Shown here: in pieces, positions 61,155-64,000 of the stretch
Layout of the letters: each line of letters starts with the position of its first letter
Position numbering within the stretch: position 1 is the first letter of the stretch
Origin: Ruminococcus albus AD2013
GTDB lineage: Bacteria > Bacillota > Clostridia > Oscillospirales > Ruminococcaceae
Assembly: GCF_000526775.1 (NCBI RefSeq)
Contig: NZ_JAGS01000001.1
Coordinates: 1,240,001 to 1,304,000 of the forward strand
DNA: 64,000 nt
Direction of reading: 5' to 3'
Translations under genes and position numbers: made by a program
The notes under the pieces: generated by a model
What the model was told of the DNA's origin: nothing
The model's input: only the letters and a program-made list of their open reading frames with translations
The model's database searches: none

Positions 61155-62000
61155 TGTTATTACTCCTTTGATTTTAGTATTTTAGTTTTGCAAATTTGTT
61201 CACCTAAATAATAGCTATATATTTAATTTAAACCTAAATAATAGTTTCTTATCTAGGTGTGATTTAATTATAACATTTGCACAATTATTAGTCAAGCCAT
61301 CTTTTAAAAAATCGCAATTTTTGGTTTTCATATAAGAATAAACGCAATAATTGAATTGTTAATATTGACTGCTGACGTAAATACCGACTAAAAATGTGCC
61401 AGAATCGAGTAGGAGGCGGCAAATGAGCAGATGACGTCTCACATCACCATGCGCATTGTACGGTACACGGAGGTTCAACCAACTTTACAAAACTCCTGAT
61501 TTACAGTAGCCTTACGTTGTTTCCATTCAACCACTTTTGCTTAACCGCCTTTGAAGATATCGACAAACGTGTTAATGGGATAACCATATAGAAGAATTTC
61601 AAAAAAATCAAACTTCCAATATCTTTTAAAAGCATCTGTACAGTACGTCAGAATCGTTGAAATATCTTCCTCATCAAGCGTTTTCATAATACTTCTATCA
61701 ATCTGAACTAAGAATTGATATAAAAAGCGCAATTAAAATCATCTTTTTTGATTATAAAGCTATTACAAGTGTCCGTAATATCACCCTATTAAGCGACTAT
61801 ATTTCTTTGCTGATCAAAAGCTAAGTGCGTTACTTGTGGGGCCCTTGACGTTTACCGAATAAGCACTAAATTTGCACGAGTTTAGCTCCTTAAATTTATG
61901 CAATGATACAAAGTAAAAAACTTCTTATTCAAAAAGCGTTACTTTTTTTCTAAAATCAGCATTAGTATATGAATGCATTCAATAACAACAGTGAAAGGCG
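61155..62000. other. long intergenic stretch
   Basis: About 850 bases. A minus-strand frame at 61541-61732 (LDEEDISTILTYCTDAFKRY, WKFDFFEILLYGYP) looks protein-like but has no clear RBS and may be a relic. Otherwise AT-rich with nothing recognised. Confidence 0.4.
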
Positions 62001-62662
62001 GTGAGTCAGATAACCGATGAACAGAAAGTTCCGGAGTTTGTAATGGAGAAACACGGCAGAACCATAAACGTTGTCATAGCCTCGATGCTCTGCTCTCACT
62101 TGAAACGGGCATAAAGACCTTCGGCAGTGAAAAGACAACAACGTATAACAGACAAATAGATAAAGAGCAGTTACATATGAATGCGCTCAATATAAATGAG
62201 ACAGCAAAAGTAACAAAACGTTTCCCGATGATCTCCATGTCAGCTGCTGCCTGTGCGGCTGTCGTTATAGGTATAGCAGTGGTCAACATGAACGAGAAGA
62301 ATTCAAAGCCTCTGCCGGTGACAACTCAGGACCGCATGACCACAGACAACCAGACAGTTACAAAAGATGAAGGCAGTACATCCAAAATCGTGATGACCGT
62401 TACCGAACAGGACGGCAATTCTTACACCATCACAGATATAGACAGGATAGAGGCTATTGACGCGATAGTCGAAAATGCAAAGAAATGTCATGTATGGGAG
62501 GGACATAACTCTAAAAAAATGACCCAGAAGTTTTCAATATCGGTATTGACATATATGTTCACAAGGGGTCGTATGACACGGTGGAAATATCACTCGGAGA
62601 AAGATGCTCTGATCTTTCGGGTGTCTGAAAATTGCAATTATTATATGACCCGATATTCTTAA
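62001..62662 (+). pseudogene. membrane-anchored protein, frameshifted
   Basis: Begins SQITDEQKVPEFVMEKHGRT, then shifts frame to LLSLETGIKTFGSEKTTT. It continues from ATG 62177 with a single membrane helix (MISMSAAACAAVVIGIAVVN) and an extracellular domain (SKIVMTVTEQDGNSYTITDI). At an A7 run (62513-62519) the natural frame moves to DPEVFNIGIDIYVHKGSYDT. Cytoplasmic segment, one helix and external domain fit an anti-sigma or sensor-like protein, but at least two shifts break it. Confidence 0.6.
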
Positions 62663-62697
62663 TACACTAAGCTCAAATAACCAAGGAGGTTTTAAAA

Positions 62698-64000
62698 ATG
62701 TACAAAAATAAAAGAAGTATCATCAGCAGATTATCCGCGATGACAACAGGTATCCTGCTGGCGGCACAGTGCTTTACCGCATTTGCCGAAACACCGTCAA
62801 TTTGCGGTGATGTTAATCGTGACGGAAAGATAAATGTAACGGACATTATTATCACAGCGGCTCATGTTAAGGGCAAAAAGTTACTTAGCGAAAAGCAAGC
62901 TTTCATTGCTGATGTAAACAGCGACGGTAAGGTAAATATATCGGATATCACACTGATCGCCGCACAATGCAAGGGCAAAAAAATGCTGCCAAGGGTGAAC
63001 AAACCCGAGTTTCGTAAGCTGAGTTCGCTGACGGGTGAGACACTTAGAGCTGCTTCCAACGGAAAGTTGGTAACGGTAAATTTTACGCCGCAGGAAAATG
63101 ACCCGTCAAATGGCGTGTATGATGTCAAGGTGACTGATATAGAAACAGAGAAAATAGAGCGCGTTCTTTCTTTTGATCACTATGTAGCGGTGGCAGGAAT
63201 AAAGAAAGACGGCACACTGATAATCGTTGATGAAGTTTCCGGTAATAGCGCGAATATATGCTTCTATCACCCCGACAAGGACGAGCCCGAGGTAGTTGAA
63301 ACAGAACTGTTTTATCCCGATGTAACGTATAATGAGGAGAATGACGAGGTGTATCTGTATGACGGCAGGATATACAAGCTGACTGCGCAGGGTGAGATGG
63401 AAGATATATCGCCTTTCTCAGAAGATGATGATTATTATATTAGCTGTGATCTCAAAAACAAAATGATCGGGTTGCGATCTGACAGTAAGGAAAACCCTTT
63501 CCTTGGTGATCTCAGTGTGATCTCACTGCAAACAGGAAAGACACTGTGGAATACAGTGCAGCACAGCGGCAGCACAACGTTTTCAAAGGGATACACGGTA
63601 GTGACCGATATTATAGATAAAACCGATGGCATTGAAACTTCTCTGCGATGCTATGACACAAAGACCGGTGAGAAGCTGGGCATATACAAATATGACGACT
63701 ACGAGCCGATAATGTACTCTTCTGAAAAAAGCGACAAGTTCATTTTTGATGACCATTTCTGTAAGGTTCTGGTGTTCGATCCGAGTAACGGCGGGATGGC
63801 GTGTATTGATACAGGTTTGAAGAATATGACTTTATGTAATGCGGTATTCCTCGACGAGGACACAGCGGCATTGGTTATAGCTTATATGGATGGAGAAAAA
63901 TCAAAGCAAGATGTTTTTATCCTTGATACTTCCAAGCTGGAGTACAATAAGCTTCCCGATGGCATTGATGTTGAAACTTCCGATGTTTTTAAGCCAAAGA
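62698..64000 (+). CDS. secreted protein with N-terminal type I dockerin, 3' end outside window
   Basis: 434 codons seen, still open at 64000. Signal peptide about 1-30 (LSAMTTGILLAAQCFTAFAE). A type I dockerin lies at about 37-97 with two loops (DVNRDGKINVTDIIITAAHV, DVNSDGKVNISDITLIAAQC). It is followed by a beta-rich region with repeating strands (RIYKLTAQGEMEDISPF; GKTLWNTVQHSGSTTFSKGY), suggestive of a propeller. AAGGAGG precedes the ATG. Dockerins usually lie at the C-terminus, so the N-terminal position is notable. Probably docks onto a cohesin; the activity of the large domain is unknown. Confidence 0.85.
   Translation, partial: MYKNKRSIISRLSAMTTGILLAAQCFTAFAETPSICGDVNRDGKINVTDIIITAAHVKGKKLLSEKQAFIADVNSDGKVNISDITLIAAQCKGKKMLPRVNKPEFRKLSSLTGETLRAASNGKLVTVNFTPQENDPSNGVYDVKVTDIETEKIERVLSFDHYVAVAGIKKDGTLIIVDEVSGNSANICFYHPDKDEPEVVETELFYPDVTYNEENDEVYLYDGRIYKLTAQGEMEDISPFSEDDDYYISCDLKNKMIGLRSDSKENPFLGDLSVISLQTGKTLWNTVQHSGSTTFSKGYTVVTDIIDKTDGIETSLRCYDTKTGEKLGIYKYDDYEPIMYSSEKSDKFIFDDHFCKVLVFDPSNGGMACIDTGLKNMTLCNAVFLDEDTAALVIAYMDGEKSKQDVFILDTSKLEYNKLPDGIDVETSDVFKPK

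Noticed and set aside
61400..61500. Group II intron 3' end suggested by acggtacacggaggttcaac
   Set aside because: No domain V structure or reverse transcriptase is present.
61567..61590. Possible IS1595 end (gtgttaatgggataaccat)
   Set aside because: Only about 14 bases fit, the aacacacc part is imperfect, and no partner end or duplication is nearby.

Overview
The window looks like chromosomal DNA of a fibre-degrading Ruminococcus, most like R. albus. The reasons are a GH5 endoglucanase and a GH2 beta-galactosidase that end in a YGIAVYLAGKW-type module resembling the R. albus CBM37 family, type I dockerins (DVNGDGxINVTDITKIAAHIKG), large DUF285/BspA-type LRR surface proteins, Gram-positive ribosome-binding sites, and a lectin-M23 protein of the size reported for albusin B. 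The species call is an inference; no 16S gene is present.

Layout. 1-2943: housekeeping genes (pcrA 3' end, a membrane metallophosphoesterase, tRNA-Ser GGA). 2942-48961: an accessory region bracketed by two copies of a ~187-bp sequence that starts beside the tRNA. It begins with a nested transposon: a 7.2-kb IS66 element (3080-10283, 8-bp target duplication) whose tnpB is split by a three-recombinase (RIT-like) element. Next come secreted LRR/dockerin proteins, a SUKH-GNAT fusion, the lectin-peptidase, relics of IS200, ISL3 and IS66, relics of an integrative element, a Phd-Doc module with a nonsense codon in doc, two CPBP protease loci with shared operators, and a three-gene HTH/paralog/sirtuin operon. 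The second half holds an AraC regulator, the GH5 enzyme, a DUF2975/XRE pair, two DUF285 proteins, the GH2 enzyme and an LRR/dockerin protein.

Three 1,023-bp IS1595-family copies (23712, 34916 inverted, 37121) reshape this region. One splits a CPBP gene and one separates a DUF285 gene from its ribosome-binding site.

48962-64000: a decayed amidoligase, the biotin operon bioY-bioB-bioD-bioA, an IS110-family element with a structured-looking non-coding flank, a metN-metI-metQ methionine uptake operon, a DUF2798 membrane protein, a CarD/CdnL regulator, decayed small genes, a small secreted peptide, and a secreted protein with an N-terminal dockerin that runs off the end.

The signals most worth following are two promoter-proximal RNA hairpins (59510-59566 and 60136-60187) with an 18/23-identical 23-nt loop on different but paired stems, and the HTH/paralog/sirtuin operon (27158-30599). 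Many genes carry nonsense or frameshift damage, so the region appears to be decaying under IS pressure.
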